From the NCBI GenBank assembly GCA_030272585.1, contig BSYQ01000014.1, positions 1,054,001 through 1,118,000 on the forward strand: a stretch of 64,000 nucleotides of DNA, in the 5' to 3' direction. This document shows positions 1-11,000 of this stretch, one piece after another (the first letter of the stretch is position 1; the number at the start of each line of letters is the position of its first letter). The position numbers were made by a program, and so were the translations under genes. Under the pieces are notes generated by a model, which had not been told where the DNA came from, searched no databases, and worked only from the letters and a program-made list of their open reading frames with translations. This DNA is from Bryopsis sp. KO-2023 (taxonomy: Eukaryota > Chlorophyta > Ulvophyceae > Bryopsidales > Bryopsidaceae).

Positions 1-330
1 CCCTCTTGCTTTTTTTTTTTTTTTTTCAAAAAATTACAGCCATTTGAGCTGCCAATGACCCCAAAAGAATCGCTAATTTTTCCAAGAAACAACCACAAGA
101 TTGTTTCTTACTGATTTTTCTTTTTTGTTTTTTTGCGAATTCTTATAACCCCTCTTACTTTTTTTTCTTTTTCAAAAAATCACAGCCATTTGAGCTGCCG
201 TTAATCCCAAAAGAATCGCTAATTTTTCCAAGAAACAACCACAAGATTGTTTCTTACTGATTTTTCTTTTTTGTTTTTGCGAATTCTTATAACCCCTCTT
301 ACTTTTTTTTTTTTTCCATCGCAGCCATTG
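1..330. repeat. 146-bp-class tandem repeat, about 2.2 units
   Basis: Two units of about 149 and 142 bp follow one another, and a third begins near 295. Each runs from CCCTCTT plus a T tract, through CCATTTGAGCTGCC and AAGAATCGCTAATTTTTCC, to GCGAATTCTTATAAC. The T tract followed by CAG at each unit start resembles a plus-strand splice acceptor, and either strand can be read as a short exon. I cannot tell whether this is a duplicated small exon or plain satellite. Confidence 0.75.
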
Positions 331-1017
331 GAGCGCCGAGAACCCAATCTGAATCAATTTTTTTTTTTTTCTTTCTTTCCTTTCTTTTTTTTTTTCGATT
401 CCAAATCAGTTCTCGTCTTTTTTTTTATCTAAATTTTCTTCTTTTTTTTTTACCATCCAATGCTGCGCATTTGCTCTGTTTTTTTTTTGAGGTTAAAACA
501 ATGGGTAGAACCCATTGGCGACCGTCCCGTGGCACTGAGTATAGTTGGATTCGTTCATCACCTAAACCAAAAAAAAAAAAAAACAAAAAACACCATTGTC
601 AGTCGATCAACTATTCATTCTTTTCTCAACCATGGCTGAAAATATTTGGCTGGAAAAAAACAGCAACAATCAACAATTTATTCAATTCCATTTGCCGGCA
701 AATGTGGCTGGAAATCTTTGGCTGGAAAAAAAAAAAAAAAACGCGACAAAAAAACAAACAAAATCAGACTGGCTGAAACATCGATGTTGTGGGGCATGGA
801 CGTAAAAAAACAATCAACTGCCAAAATTTATATCGGGAGTGGAACACACACACATTTTTTTTAAACCTTCATCGAGTGCCAAACGAAAGGTTCAATAAAA
901 TTTGCTAAACCATTATTAAAAGGGCTTTTTTGATCTGTAGTTTTTTTTTTTCTTTCGAGCATTATTTATCGCTTTGCATTCGGAAGGGTTACACAAATTT
1001 TTTCTTATAGAACAAAC
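331..1017. other. T/A-rich spacer, no supported gene
   Basis: Long homopolymer runs and a short imperfect repeat (GGCTGGAAAA, near 648-730). A minus-strand stretch around 480-565 is open and could be a further exon of the minus-strand gene at 1018-2466, but its boundaries cannot be fixed. Confidence 0.5.
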
Positions 1018-2466
1018 CTGGTCGAATAGATGGAGGCGATTTTTGTTGATGGCCTGGATTCGAAGATTTTTCATGACTTCGAAAGCTTGATTCGGACTTT
1101 TTCGCCAATGCTTGCTCAGCTCCACATGTATGAAGCTCTGAATAGAAACCGAAGAAAAAAAAAAAACATTTAGAAAATATGGCCAGTCAGATTTTTTTTG
1201 CATTTACATGAAACAAAATAAAACAAGTAGAGATATAATAACAGCTTCCGATTTCAGAGGGGGGAGGGAAAGACACCTTTGAAAAACCGACTTATAAAAA
1301 ATCTGACCGATCAGATTTCTAACATATTAGTATAAAAGAAAACAAATCAAAACAAAAAAAAGAAAAGAAAGACGTTAAATCACATTAACTGTTTTTATGG
1401 AGACAGAAAAATAAAAATAAATAAAACTTCGAACCAACTTAAATAATCTGGCTGATCGCATTTTTAAATTCGTATCAAAGAAAAAAAAAAACACAAAAAA
1501 AACACACACCATCATTCGTTTTCAAGGAATAATAAAATAAAATTTGAACTTACATATATATACTTATTACCTTCTATTCAGTTTTATTTTATTTCCTAGA
1601 AGCAAAAGAGGTACCACCCAGAATTTTTTTTTTTAAACTAAAACTCACCTTGAATCGATCATCATCTGTCTCCCCACCAGCAAAACAGCCAGTGAAAACC
1701 TTAATGAAGTGGAGCAAGCGGCTGACCTCCTCCTCTTTTGCTTTCTTGGGTGGTACTCGTCGAACCTTCTTCAGTCTCCTTCCAGCAATCAAGATGCGCC
1801 CCGACTCGTCAAGCTCCATTCGATCATCATCCCTTTTCCTTTTGGACCCCACTTTCTCTCCCGGAACGGTCTGCAAAATCTTGGGAGGTTCGGCCATCAC
1901 CACGTCCTCACCCTCTTTTCTTCGATCTCCATTTTTTTGCTGGACGGAAGGGCTGACGGACTGGGTGGTCTGGACAAACGGGTTGATGGGTGGGGTGGTG
2001 GCCTGATCGGACGGGCTGGCGGATGGGATGATGGGTGGGGTGGTGGCCTGACCGGACGGGCTGGGGCACGGGAGGACAGACGGGCTGGGGCACGGGAGGA
2101 CAGACGGGCTGGGGCACGGGAGGACAGACGGGGTGGCAGGCTGGGTGGCAGGCTGGGTGGCAGGCTGGGTGGTCTGGATGGACGGGATAATGGGTGGGGC
2201 GGTGGCCTGACCGGACGGGCTGGGGCACGGGATGACAGACGGGGTGGCGGACAGGATGACAGACGGGGTGGCGGGCTGGGTGGTCTGGACGCACGGGATA
2301 ATGGGTGGGGCGGTGGCGTGACCGGACGGGCTGGCGGACGGGGTGGTGGGCTGGATGGATGGGGTGGTGGGCTGATCTTCATCCTCCGCAATCGATGCCA
2401 AACCCCCTGTGTTGGGTTTCACACAGAGGGCGGGCGGGTTGTTCGTATCGCAAAAAATTGGCGCAT
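1018..2466 (-). CDS. Unknown protein with Pro/Thr/Ser tandem repeats, two internal exons
   Basis: Two exons are supported on the minus strand. The first (2466 to 1649, 818 nt) follows a T tract plus CAG and ends AAG|GTGAGT. The second (1137 to 1018, exactly 40 codons) follows TTCTATTCAG and ends CAG|GTTTGT; phases agree (0 to 0). The first exon begins with a Cys-containing stretch, then a repeat region built from PSVLPCPSPS, TTQPATQPA and ATTPPIIPSASPS units encoded by a GC-rich minisatellite (about 1990-2380), then a charged segment with KRKRDDD, RRLKKVRR and KKAKEEE clusters that could be nuclear localisation signals. The second exon encodes a basic segment containing HVELSKHWRKSPNQAFEVMK. 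I do not recognise the family. First and last exons were not found, so the protein is partial. Confidence 0.5.
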
Positions 2467-2559
2467 CTGAAAAAAAAAAACAAAAAAATTGAATCCCTAT
2501 TGACATAATCCATGCTGGATTTTTTTTCAACAGCTTCATAATATTTAACTTTCTTACAG

Positions 2560-3350
2560 AAAACTCATAGGGATCAAAAAAATCAGGGTAAGAGATGATC
2601 CAGCAGCAAGAATGGAATTCTGGAAACGTTAAAAAAAGTGTGTGCGCTCAGAAAGAAAATTGCACTAGGGAAACAAGCAATCTGGTTTTTTTTCCCGCAA
2701 TAAAAAATCAATTCAATTGAAGTATCCCATTTGTATGAAGATATCAGACCCCACTGATGAACACTAGATAGGGACCGACTCCAACTGGAATCAAAAAAGA
2801 CATATTAGGGGATATGCATAGGGGTATCCAGGATGATAAACTTGGGGGGCAAAGAAAAAATTGGGGGCTGTTCAGAAAAACAAGACATAGCAACGTCTGG
2901 GTTTTTTTGGGATGTTTTGGGGGATTTTCTCTTGGTGCACCGCAAAATCTGGGGGAGAGGAGTGTTTTTTGGGAGGGGCAGCCCCCCCAAGGTCCCCCCC
3001 CAGCTGCTCCTATGGGGTTGTGCTGAGTTCCAGAGCCCAATCAACATAATAATAATACCAAAGGGCCCTTTTTTCACCAATCTTTACCTCTCAAACCGCT
3101 GTACAGCGTGTTCCTCCTCCGACGAGCCATATGGACGTCAAGTTTGCTCCGACAAAAAAAACTGCGTTGCTCGGGGCGCCTCTCGAATTCGCTCCAACGG
3201 GGAAAAGTGCGATAATCAGGGGCCGCCTCTCGAATTCGCGCGGTGCTTGCACGACAGCTCTGCTTTTCCTTGGACTGACGACCTGACCAGACGCTCCACG
3301 GCGTCACGTCGGCAGTACCTCGGCGCAACCCCTACCTCGGATCTGATTTT
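2560..3350. other. Intergenic, no supported gene
   Basis: G/C homopolymer runs near 2985-3003 and a 14-bp direct repeat GCCTCTCGAATTCG near 3178 and 3225. Frames here are short and share no segment with the other families in the window. Confidence 0.4.
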
Positions 3351-3352
3351 GC

Positions 3353-5571
3353 CCAAGTGATGGACGCTCCCGCTTCCAATCTCCCATAGACGAGCCGAGG
3401 TCGACGCATCCCACGCGGCCAGCCTCTTGCCGTTTTCGGAAAAGTCGACATGCGAACGGAGCTGCTTAAACTTGCATCCCCACAGCCCTGCGTGGGTTTT
3501 CGACCCCCAATGTAGCAAGTCTCTGGAGTCAGACCCACATCCAGCCTGACTAATGGAATTTTGTAAGTCATCTGACCCACCAAATCCCAAACTTGAATGC
3601 TGCTCTTCCCCTCCTGAATGAGATGGAGCTTTTTTTTTCGCTGCCCAAAACTGCCACCCCAATTTTGGATCCATAGGGGGAAACCCTGCACATTGTTGAG
3701 CCCCCCTCTCCTTGAACAGAAAACGTTCTTGCCGTGGCAGCATCCTTTGAAAAGTCCTCCCTTTCGGTCCAAATCACCAGGGAAGCCGCTCCTGATGCTT
3801 CCTTCAATTCTCGAGTGACCGCTGGGAAATTCTCGGTTTGATGGATCGTATCGTTTTTCGTCTGATTTCCAGCCCTGAGATGGGGTCTTGACAACCCACC
3901 AGGAGGCGTCCATACAAGGTGTTTCCTCAAGACTGACCCTGATTATGGGGTCCCCAGTTTTCACATGCCACGTGCATGGGAAGCCTGAATCGAAAGTCTA
4001 CTTTGTTTTGCTGTTTCAAAATTATTGGTTTTCAAACAATGAGAAAGACGTCGGGATGGATGCTGACATGTACGTACAGAATTATTTATTTAAAAAAAAG
4101 AACATACTGTGGCTCATCCACTGACGTGAATTCCGGATCAAAAAAAGAGGTATGTTCGCTTGCCTTTCCGGCCGATTGGAAAAACTGGGTTGCGTTTGGT
4201 GCTACCTGTGATGATTAATCATCCAAAAGAGGAAAAACAAAACAAAAATAATAGAAACATGGCTACAGAAATAATAGCAACATGGCTCTGGTCGGGGAAT
4301 TCTATGCAAAAATGCTGTTGGGGATTTCCCGATGAGTCATATCGGGACTGCCAAGGAGAGAAAGATGATTGCGGAGCGTTTACTGACACTAACTTGCATG
4401 CACTAACTTGCACTAAGCATGCATAATAATCCATTCGCATTTTTGCACATGATGCTGCATTGAAACTTGCCTCACATGCACTTCTCAATCCGATCGCTGG
4501 CCAAAGCCGCCCAGGATAGACTTTGTTGAATTTCTTCTCCAAAAATGCCCCATTTTTAGTCAAACAAATGGAGCCATCCTCTCGACCCAGAACGCACCCA
4601 AGAAACATCACCTTGGCGAGGGAAAAACTTAAAAAAATCATAATGCATTGAAAAAAAGATAAAAGCCCTGATGCAATCAATTTCATGGGATGGTGAAATC
4701 AAGGCTGTGAAAAACAGGGCAGAATCTCCACTGAAAGCAATTTTTAGCATGTTGTTGGAACTCTTAAACACCCTAGAAAGGAGCACATAGTTTGGGTTTT
4801 TTTTTTCCTTGAAATCTGGAAAAATTACATCTATGATAATGCTCCAGAGAAAATCCATTCTACTTTGGATGAAAGCAGCATTTTCTTCTTGAGTGGCATC
4901 TGTGGGGGTCAGACTGACATAGCACCAAGAAGCCATCGCTAAGTTCATGATGGCTCCGTGTATCTTGCTTGCATCATTGCATTGAAATCCACGAAGCCGA
5001 TCACTGAAGGTCAAAAAAAAAAACCACACACTCTCAGGTCTCTATTTTGTTGAATTTTTTTTTTATAAGTGGGGAAAGGAAGAAAAATACAGCAGTACGC
5101 TGCAGGAGTTTTTTTCACAGGTGGACTAATTCTTGTGCTGTATGATTATCTCTGGATTTTCCGGATTGTCTGGATTTCGTACTTTATTTTCCTGTTTTTT
5201 GAAAATTCCCACCATCATTCGCCCATCAAGGATTTCACCCCATTGAACATCTCCAAACTAAAATAAAAATATTGATCCATAGCAAGCACTTGATCCCAGG
5301 TCCAGACGGTTCCACAGCCAAGGCCTGCTGATCGATGACTAATAAGAAGGGGGAGTGGAGCCTGTTTTGCCCCAAAACAAGAAACCACGCCGGCGATCGC
5401 CACCCACTCGTGCAGGTCTTTGCTCCATGAGAGGTCTGTAAGGAACAGAGCGGTGTTTTGGACGCCGAACAAGAGGGAGCTGCCGATCGATGGATCGACG
5501 TCCGCCTTCAGGAAGGCATTCGGAGGTCGAGCACCTCCCCTGCGTTCTTTCCACCCATTTGTCACGTTCAT
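3353..5571 (-). pseudogene. Decayed, internally deleted copy of the SPRY/WD channel gene
   Basis: Read on the minus strand, this region has the same order as the gene at 40.6-50.9 kb but is shorter. From 5571 there is an N-terminal exon with a WD-like segment (HEWVAIAGVV, HRSAGLGCGTVWTWDQ). Then come SPRY pieces at about 5000-4450 (MNLAMASWCYVSLTPTDATQ; REDGSICLTKNGAFLEKKF; PGRLWPAIGLRSACEASF). Near 4300-4390 is a remnant of the WD exon found at 45.56-45.69 kb, and at 3964-3353 a WD exon remnant (GDPIIRVSLEETP; SIQVWDLVGQMTYKIPLVRLDVG). The second SPRY, ankyrin and channel parts are absent. Frameshifts interrupt both the SPRY and WD parts, for example an extra base before the GCVL motif compared with the 49.5-kb copy. 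It is best read as a pseudogene made by duplication plus internal deletion. Confidence 0.75.
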
Positions 5572-5936
5572 TTTTTTTGTCTGACTAAAGTGCCAGTTAG
5601 ATGCAGGAAGAGATGGGGTTCATTACAGTTGAGGGTTGGGTGAAATGGATTCCTGCTGTGATCGAGTCTGGTGGTGGTTTCGATTTTCTGGGACGATGTT
5701 TTTTTGAGACAGTGAACAGAGCATGTGATTCGGTTTTATTGCGGCCCAAACAATTCAGTGATGGGCAGAAAGGGGAAGGAAGTTGCTTTGGTTTCCTTTT
5801 TTTGCCCCCATTTAGATAAGTTGCAAATATTGAATATCTTATTTTGATTCGTCAGATTCCATTGACCGGTTCGACGTCTCTTATGAAGAGATGCTCCAAC
5901 TCTAAATTCTCAGCTTGCTATGGAAAACGTTTTTGG

Positions 5937-6012
5937 GGGGCAGTTTATCAATCAATCAATCAATCAATGATTACATATTGCTTGAGGAGCCACTTTTTTT
6001 GGGGCAGTTTAT
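5937..6012 (-). mobile_element. Mini-insertion with (TTGA)n tail and 12-bp target duplication
   Basis: A 52-bp insert (5949-6000) is bounded by direct repeats of GGGGCAGTTTAT at 5937-5948 and 6001-6012. On the minus strand the insert reads GTGGCTCCTCAAGCAATATG, then TAATCA and (TTGA)n. It resembles the TTTG-tailed insertions elsewhere in the window (CTCCT..CAATGTAAT). Likely a severely 5'-truncated non-LTR retroposon end. Confidence 0.6.
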
Positions 6013-6571
6013 ATTGCCTCCTTTTAATGATCTCGTGACAGTTCCCTCTAGAGGGAATTGAGATCTCAATTCAATCGGATGGTGATCAAGTTGACCACCA
6101 TTGCCAATGCACCCATGTAATGCTTGCCGAACTTCAAGGAAAGGAAAAGAAAAGAAAACACCCCCCCCTGCCTCAAGAAAAAGTGAACATGGAGGCTGAT
6201 CAAACAAACTATGATAAAAAGAGGTGAAGAACCTTGGAAGCAGCAGTCCCAACGTTGGTTGAACAAGACTTCTAGAATTCTAATAAACCAATAAACCAAT
6301 AAGTACAATGAGTAAAAATCAAATCATGACTCATGATTTGATTTGATTTGATTTGTAATCGGATTATACACGAAAAATGAGTAAACACTACCACCACCAC
6401 AGATCCGTGAGGATGTCCTCATGAGGATCCCCTCCAGTCGACTGGAGGGGGTCGATCAAGCCAAGGATGGGGGGGGGGGGCGATGGAACGCTGGTGCTAC
6501 GAGGAAGAGGACGAGTGCGCTCAAATACGAGCTCCGGGCGCTTTCCAAACCGTGAATCCCGACGCAACACA

Positions 6572-7871
6572 ATGAACGCCATGTGGTTGTTGCTCTCCGT
6601 CGTCGGAGTCTTGGCCGCGTGCCACTCTGCTCACCCCACTGGTGCGCTGACGAACATTGCCGTGGCTGTTCAGCATTTCGGGTCGGGTTGGCGGCTTATC
6701 GTTATACGCTTTCTTCTGCAGACACCTCGACGGTGCTGGAACTTGGTCCCCAGAGATCGTTGCTGCAGCCGCGTCCCACTTGTAAGTTCAGTCGTATGTT
6801 TGGTGTATGGGTCTTGCCAGGAAGTTGGATTTGCTTTTCTGCCGTGCTGTTCTGTCGGTGACGAACCACCCAGGTTGGTTCGATCTTGTTGCTTAATTTT
6901 GACTCATCTGTGTCTTTTGCTCTGCAGGCATGGACAAAGAAGTGTACACAAAAAAGAGTCAATGCGAGACTGAGTGCCAAGACAAACAGGGTGGAGAGGT
7001 GAGTCCTGTCGAAGACCGCAACTGTTGTCGTGGGCACCTGGCGTTGTTATCTGACGAGTGTCTGTGTTGGTCATCCCCAGTGCAAAGCAGTGAAAGATTG
7101 CACCCTCCGCGTCATCCAGTGCATTGGCAGGAAAGCCAACGGCTCTGGTAAATGCATCGATCCTGACACTAAGCAAGAGTCTTGCTGTACTGGAAGAGCG
7201 ATGTGCGATTCCGGAATGAGGCGTCTTTTGGGAAGAAAGAAAGGCAGAAAAAACAAGGGGAGGAAAAGGAGAGGCAAGAAGAACAAAGGGAAGGGTAGCG
7301 GCGAAGGCGAAGACGAAGACGAAGATGAAGATAAACCAGAAAGCCGCATCGTCAGTGGTGGCGGTGGCGGCGGAGGCGGAGGTGGTGGTGGCGGCGGCGG
7401 CGGAGGTGGTGGTGGTGGCGGAGGAGGTGGCGGCGGCGGAGGTGGTGGCGGCGGAGGAGGAGGTGGCGGCGGCGGTGGTGGTCGTCGTCGTCGTCGTTCC
7501 AATGGTGGTGGTCGTTCCAATGGAGACGACGACCCCGACGGTGGAGACGACAACCCCGACGACAACCCCGACGGTGACGGTGAGTCCCTGCGTTTTGATG
7601 CATACGACTGATCTCGACTGTGTGGCTAGCTTTGTCTAAAGTGTTTCTTTTTTGTCATGCAGACGACTGCGATCTCAAAAAAGAGTGCAGCACCTGCACT
7701 CTCGCTGGGGATGAAGTGTGTGTGGTAAGCGGCTGGTAGTTCGACAGCACGAAATTGATTCAGCGCTATATAGTGGGAACGCTCAAATTGAAATGTGTTC
7801 TTCTTTGGTTGCAGCCAACGGGCGAATACGAATGCGATTGCAGTGAGGCTCCTCAACAAAACGGTGATTAA
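6572..7871 (+). CDS. Secreted Cys-rich, glycine-tract protein GRP1
   Basis: Six exons: 6572-6641, 6722-6781, 6928-6998, 7081-7579, 7663-7724 and 7815-7871. All introns are GT-AG, and the phases join to one 272-residue frame. The N-terminus MNAMWLLLSVVGVLAACHSA is a clear signal peptide. Exons 3-4 carry spaced cysteines (SQCETECQDKQ; DCTLRVIQCIGRK; SCCTGRAMCDSG), then a Lys/Arg-rich stretch, an acidic EDEDEDED stretch, a run of roughly 50 glycines from GGN triplets, RRRRR, and acidic GDDDPDGGDD repeats. Exons 5-6 add another Cys cluster ending GEYECDCSEAP, EGF-like in spacing. I do not recognise a named family; an extracellular matrix or adhesive role is an inference. Paralogs lie at 31.6 kb, 37.3 kb and, reversed, at 10.5 kb. 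The ATG chosen is the one conserved in the two intact plus-strand paralogs. Confidence 0.8.
7380..7500 (+). repeat. GGN trinucleotide repeat encoding the glycine tract of GRP1
   Basis: Imperfect (GGC/GGT/GGA)n inside exon 4. Paralogs carry longer tracts (32281-32488 and 38017-38188), so repeat length differs among family members while the frame is kept. Confidence 0.9.
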
Positions 7872-8528
7872 TCGTGAATCGTGGAATTTTGGGGTTGGTC
7901 TGAGAGGTGGCCTGTAGAGCTACCAGCGCGCATTGCGTTCTGGACACCATGCAGGAAGCAGCGAGTCGTTTCTCTGGATGCTTTATGTCAGACTCAGCGT
8001 TCAGTCAGTCCTGTTTCGACTCGTTGGTGGTCAGTTTTGTTTATGGATTGTTGGACCGTTTTTTTATTTTTCGATCTATGTGATCACCTCAGTTTGGTTT
8101 TTTTATTTCTTTCAGTGTTTTCAGTTTTGAAGAGAAGTTTTTCGAGTTTCGATTCGTTTGCAAGAAGCAAAATTTCGGAATGATTACTGACCTGATTCTC
8201 ATTGTGTTGCTTCGGGATGTTAAAAAAATAATAATAAAGGGAATCAAAAAAACAAAAAAAACAAAAAAACAAAAAAAAAGGGAATCAAACCACCTCTTGC
8301 CGATTGTGTTTGTTGATAACCATACATCTCTCCATTTCATTTTTATTTCCGTCCAGTCCAACTTCAGAGCCCGTTGTTGACAATGGACATGAAAATAAAA
8401 CATGAAATATGCAAATAGTGTTCATTGATTCATGAACACATAATATAGATAAATAAATCACATAATATAGATAAATAAATAAAGCAAATAAACATAATCC
8501 CATTCTGAGTGAATAATAATATCCTGAT

Positions 8529-8591
8529 TTGAACCTGAAATAGGAACGGCGATTTTCCTTCACATTGTGTTTGTTTGCTTGAACCTGAAAT
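8529..8591 (+). mobile_element. Mini-insertion in the GRP1 3' region, 13-bp target duplication
   Basis: A 37-bp insert (8542-8578) containing CCTTCACATTGTGTTTGTTTG is flanked by TTGAACCTGAAAT at 8529-8541 and 8579-8591. Diverged versions occupy the same position behind the other two plus-strand GRP genes (about 33560-33632 and 39206-39290), so it predates the gene duplications. Confidence 0.6.
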
Positions 8592-8639
8592 TTCAACCAT
8601 CATTTGTTTCTTTTTCTTGGCGAAAAATTGAAGGTTTTT

Positions 8640-8935
8640 TTCCGGAGTTGATTTTCCATCGATCTGTTCCTTGATTGTTTCGTCAGCATTGTCAGACCAG
8701 GTCTAGAGTACTCTACATCAGAAGCAACTTCTTGGCGCAAAAGAACTTGGTTGAGCTCAAAAGGAAAAAATCAGCAGATCGATTGGGATATGGAATCGAA
8801 AGTATACCTGCATGGAATAACTGTTTTTTTTTAATAGTTTCAACCCACCCCCACAGCACCCACAGCAAGAGGCGAATTCGTCCTTGCAAAAAAAACCAGT
8901 CGAAACAATCAACACTGGAATCAAACTTAAGCACT
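8640..8935. other. GRP 3' flanking homology block, no gene seen
   Basis: 8640-8790 (GTTGATTTTCCATCGATCTG, TCGTCAGCATTGTCA, GTACTCTACATC) matches 39340-39480 behind GRP3. It marks how far the GRP duplication unit extends. Confidence 0.6.
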
Positions 8936-8936
8936 G

Positions 8937-9060
8937 AAACTCAATGAAATTCAACCCAGGGGCACTGGAATCAAACTTGAACTGCACTGAAATTCCCAGA
9001 CCTCCAATGAAATTTAACCCAGGGGCACTGAAATTCAACCCAGTTTCAGCCACGTCGATG
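8937..9060. repeat. Minisatellite: AATGAAATTCAACCCAGGGG-type units
   Basis: Three to four imperfect repeats of AAATT(C/T)AACCCAGGGGCACTG with intervening CTGGAATCAAACTT. Non-coding in appearance. Confidence 0.8.
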
Positions 9061-9111
9061 GATGGTTTGGATGGTTTGGATGGTTGGGGCAGAGAGATTG
9101 AGACTGGTGAA

Positions 9112-9465
9112 ACAGTTGGGGCCTGGTGAGGCGGTTGGGGCAGATTGATGTTAACAGTTGGGGCAGAGATTGATGTTTTCTGGCAGATTGATGTTACCAG
9201 TTGGGGCAGAGATTGATGTTTTCAGACTGGGGCAGATTGATGTTAACAGTTGGGGCAGAAATTGATGTTAAAAGTTGGGGCAGAAATTGATGTTTTCTGG
9301 CAGAGATTGATGTTAACAGTTGGGGCAGAAATTGATGTTTTCAGACTGGGGCAGAGATTGATGTTTTCTGGCAGATTGATGTTACCAGTTGGGGCAGAGA
9401 TTGATGTTTTCAGACTGGGGGAGATTGATGTTAACAGTTGGGACAGAAATTGATGTTTCCTGACT
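9112..9465. repeat. Minisatellite: TTGGGGCAGAGATTGATGTT units
   Basis: About fourteen imperfect copies built on GGGGCAGA(A/G)ATTGATGTT, alternating with TTCTGGCAGATTGATGTTA. Open frames on both strands here are by-products of the repeat. Confidence 0.9.
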
Positions 9466-9590
9466 GGGGGGACACTCACCTCATCAGAATCCACAGGCAG
9501 AATCCACAGGCAGACACTCACCTCATCAGAAACCACAGGCAGACACTCACCTCATCAGAAACCACAGGCAGACACTCACCTCATCACCTG
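9466..9590 (-). repeat. Minisatellite of about 35 bp carrying repeated splice-donor-like GAGGTGAGTG
   Basis: Four units of ACAGGCAGACACTCACCTCA plus TCAGAA(A/T)CC. On the minus strand every unit presents GAGGTGAGTG, a near-consensus 5' splice site, just downstream of the broken GRP4 copy. Confidence 0.75.
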
Positions 9591-9685
9591 GTTGGTTGGT
9601 AGGGAAGCATTTGTGGCATCGCTGTAAGTTGATCCTTGCATTGCAGGCTCCCCTCACTGTGAACCACCAAGCTTCCAGAATCTTC

Positions 9686-10541
9686 TCACTTTTTGTAAAA
9701 GTCAAAATCATCTGAATCTGCCCTACCCTCGGCTTCTATTATATAGATAGACATATATATGTAATATATACCTGGACCCACCACCGCCGCCGCCTCCTCT
9801 ACCACCGCCGTCGTTGGAGCCGCCGCCGTCGCCGATGCGACTTTCGTCTTCGTCCTTCGAATCATCTGCGTTTCGACGGTTACCCTCCCCTTTGTTTTGC
9901 TTCCTGTTCCTACCCTTGCCCTTGCCTCTTTTGTTTTTGCATTTCCCGTTCCTTCCCAAAGACGCCTCATGAGGAATGATCATTCGGGAATCGCAAATCG
10001 CTTTTCCTGAACAGCAAGACTTTTTTCCCCGTGTCCGGATTGATGCATCGACCAGAGCCGTCGGCGTTCTCGCCAGCGCACTGGATGGGTGGGGGGCTGC
10101 AATCGCCCACCGGTTTACATTGGGGATGGCCAACACAGACATTCGTCAGACAACCTCTCCAGGCGCGAGCCATTAATGGGAATTTTTGGCTGTCTTCGAC
10201 TTACCACTCCACCGCGTCGTGTGCATCTTCTGTCGCATAGTGACTCGGTGTCAAAGTCCCTCTCCCTGTTTGTGGAACGAAAGACACAGAAAAGGGGTCG
10301 TTATATATATAACACAACAGCACAGCAGACAAGCCAACCCAAGTCCCTGGTGAGGCCGACACACCGAACTTACAAGGTTTTTGCTGAAGCATCGATCTCT
10401 GGGGGCCAAGTTGCGGCAATGCCGAGGTGTCTGCAGAAGAAAGCGCAAAACGATAAGCCGCCAAACCGATCCAAGCGCACCAGTGGGGTGGGCAGAGTGG
10501 CACGTGGCCAAGGCTCCCTCGACGGAGAGCAGCAGCCACAT
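9686..10541 (-). pseudogene. GRP4: inverted, frameshifted and 3'-truncated GRP copy
   Basis: Minus-strand exon 1 (10541-10481) encodes MWLLLSVEGALATCHSAHPT. The position of the paralogs' first ATG is ACG here, so the second Met must serve. Exon 2 (10430-10374) matches the paralogs. Exon 3 (about 10268-10208) has lost its cysteines. Exon 4 starts near 10122 after CCATCCCCAG with CKPVGDCSPPPIQCAGENAD, then shifts frame in a six-A run before the CC motif. After that shift it resumes as SCCSGKAICDSR and basic, acidic and Gly-rich parts to about 9775. The glycine tract is short and exons 5-6 are missing; a simple (TATATG)n-like stretch follows. A pseudogene is most likely; a sequencing error in the A run would leave only the 3' truncation. 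Confidence 0.7.
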
Positions 10542-10799
10542 GGAGTTCGTTGCGGTGCTTCGGGATTGCGGTTTTGGAAACCCCCGAGTCCTTATTTGAG
10601 CGCACTCCTCCTCTTCCTCGTAGCACCAGCGTTCCATCGCCCCCCCATCCTTGGCTTGATCGACCTCCCCCTCTCCATCGCGACGTTCGCCACTCTGGTC
10701 TTTCACACTGCCCGGTCCCCTCCAGTCCCCAAGGGTCCGCAGCCAATGGACTTCTCCAAGTCTTGTTTAACCAACGTTGGGACTACGACTTCCAAGGCA

Positions 10800-10947
10800 T
10801 TTGACCTCTTCTGTTAGATGAGCACATGCTTGGAGGAAAAACGATGGATGCATCTCCTTGCTGAGTCAACCACCGCCGTGGCCTTGCTGTGTTTCGTTCA
10901 GAAGGGTCGAATTTCGATGCTGTGGTGGAAGCGGAAACAGGGGTGAT
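10800..10947. other. GRP4 upstream flank, no gene seen
   Basis: The block ending near 10800 (CCAACGTTGGGACTACGACTT) is the inverse of a sequence upstream of all GRP genes (about 6245, 31325 and 37057). No coding evidence between here and the mini-insertion cluster. Confidence 0.5.
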
Positions 10948-10994
10948 CGAACAACAAGCAAACAACAAACGAACACAATTACATGCGAACAACA
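10948..10994 (-). mobile_element. Mini-insertion, minus orientation, 9-bp target duplication
   Basis: A 29-bp insert (10957-10985), on the minus strand ATGTAATTGTGTTCGTTTGT-like, between CGAACAACA at 10948-10956 and 10986-10994. First of three adjacent insertions. Confidence 0.5.
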
Positions 10995-11000
10995 GCCCGG

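Noticed and set aside
1709..2470. 253-codon plus-strand Gly/Arg/Trp-rich frame over the 2-kb minisatellite
   Set aside because: Shadow of the minus-strand Pro-rich repeat; no start context or splice support on this strand.
7071..7565. Long polyproline frame on the minus strand opposite GRP1 (and likewise opposite GRP2 and GRP3)
   Set aside because: It is only the complement of the (GGN)n glycine tract. The plus-strand gene has signal peptide, splice sites and phase agreement.
9243..9536. 97-codon minus-strand frame with repeated NINL and KTSISAPT
   Set aside because: Product of the minisatellite; no splice sites or signal and the units drift in length.
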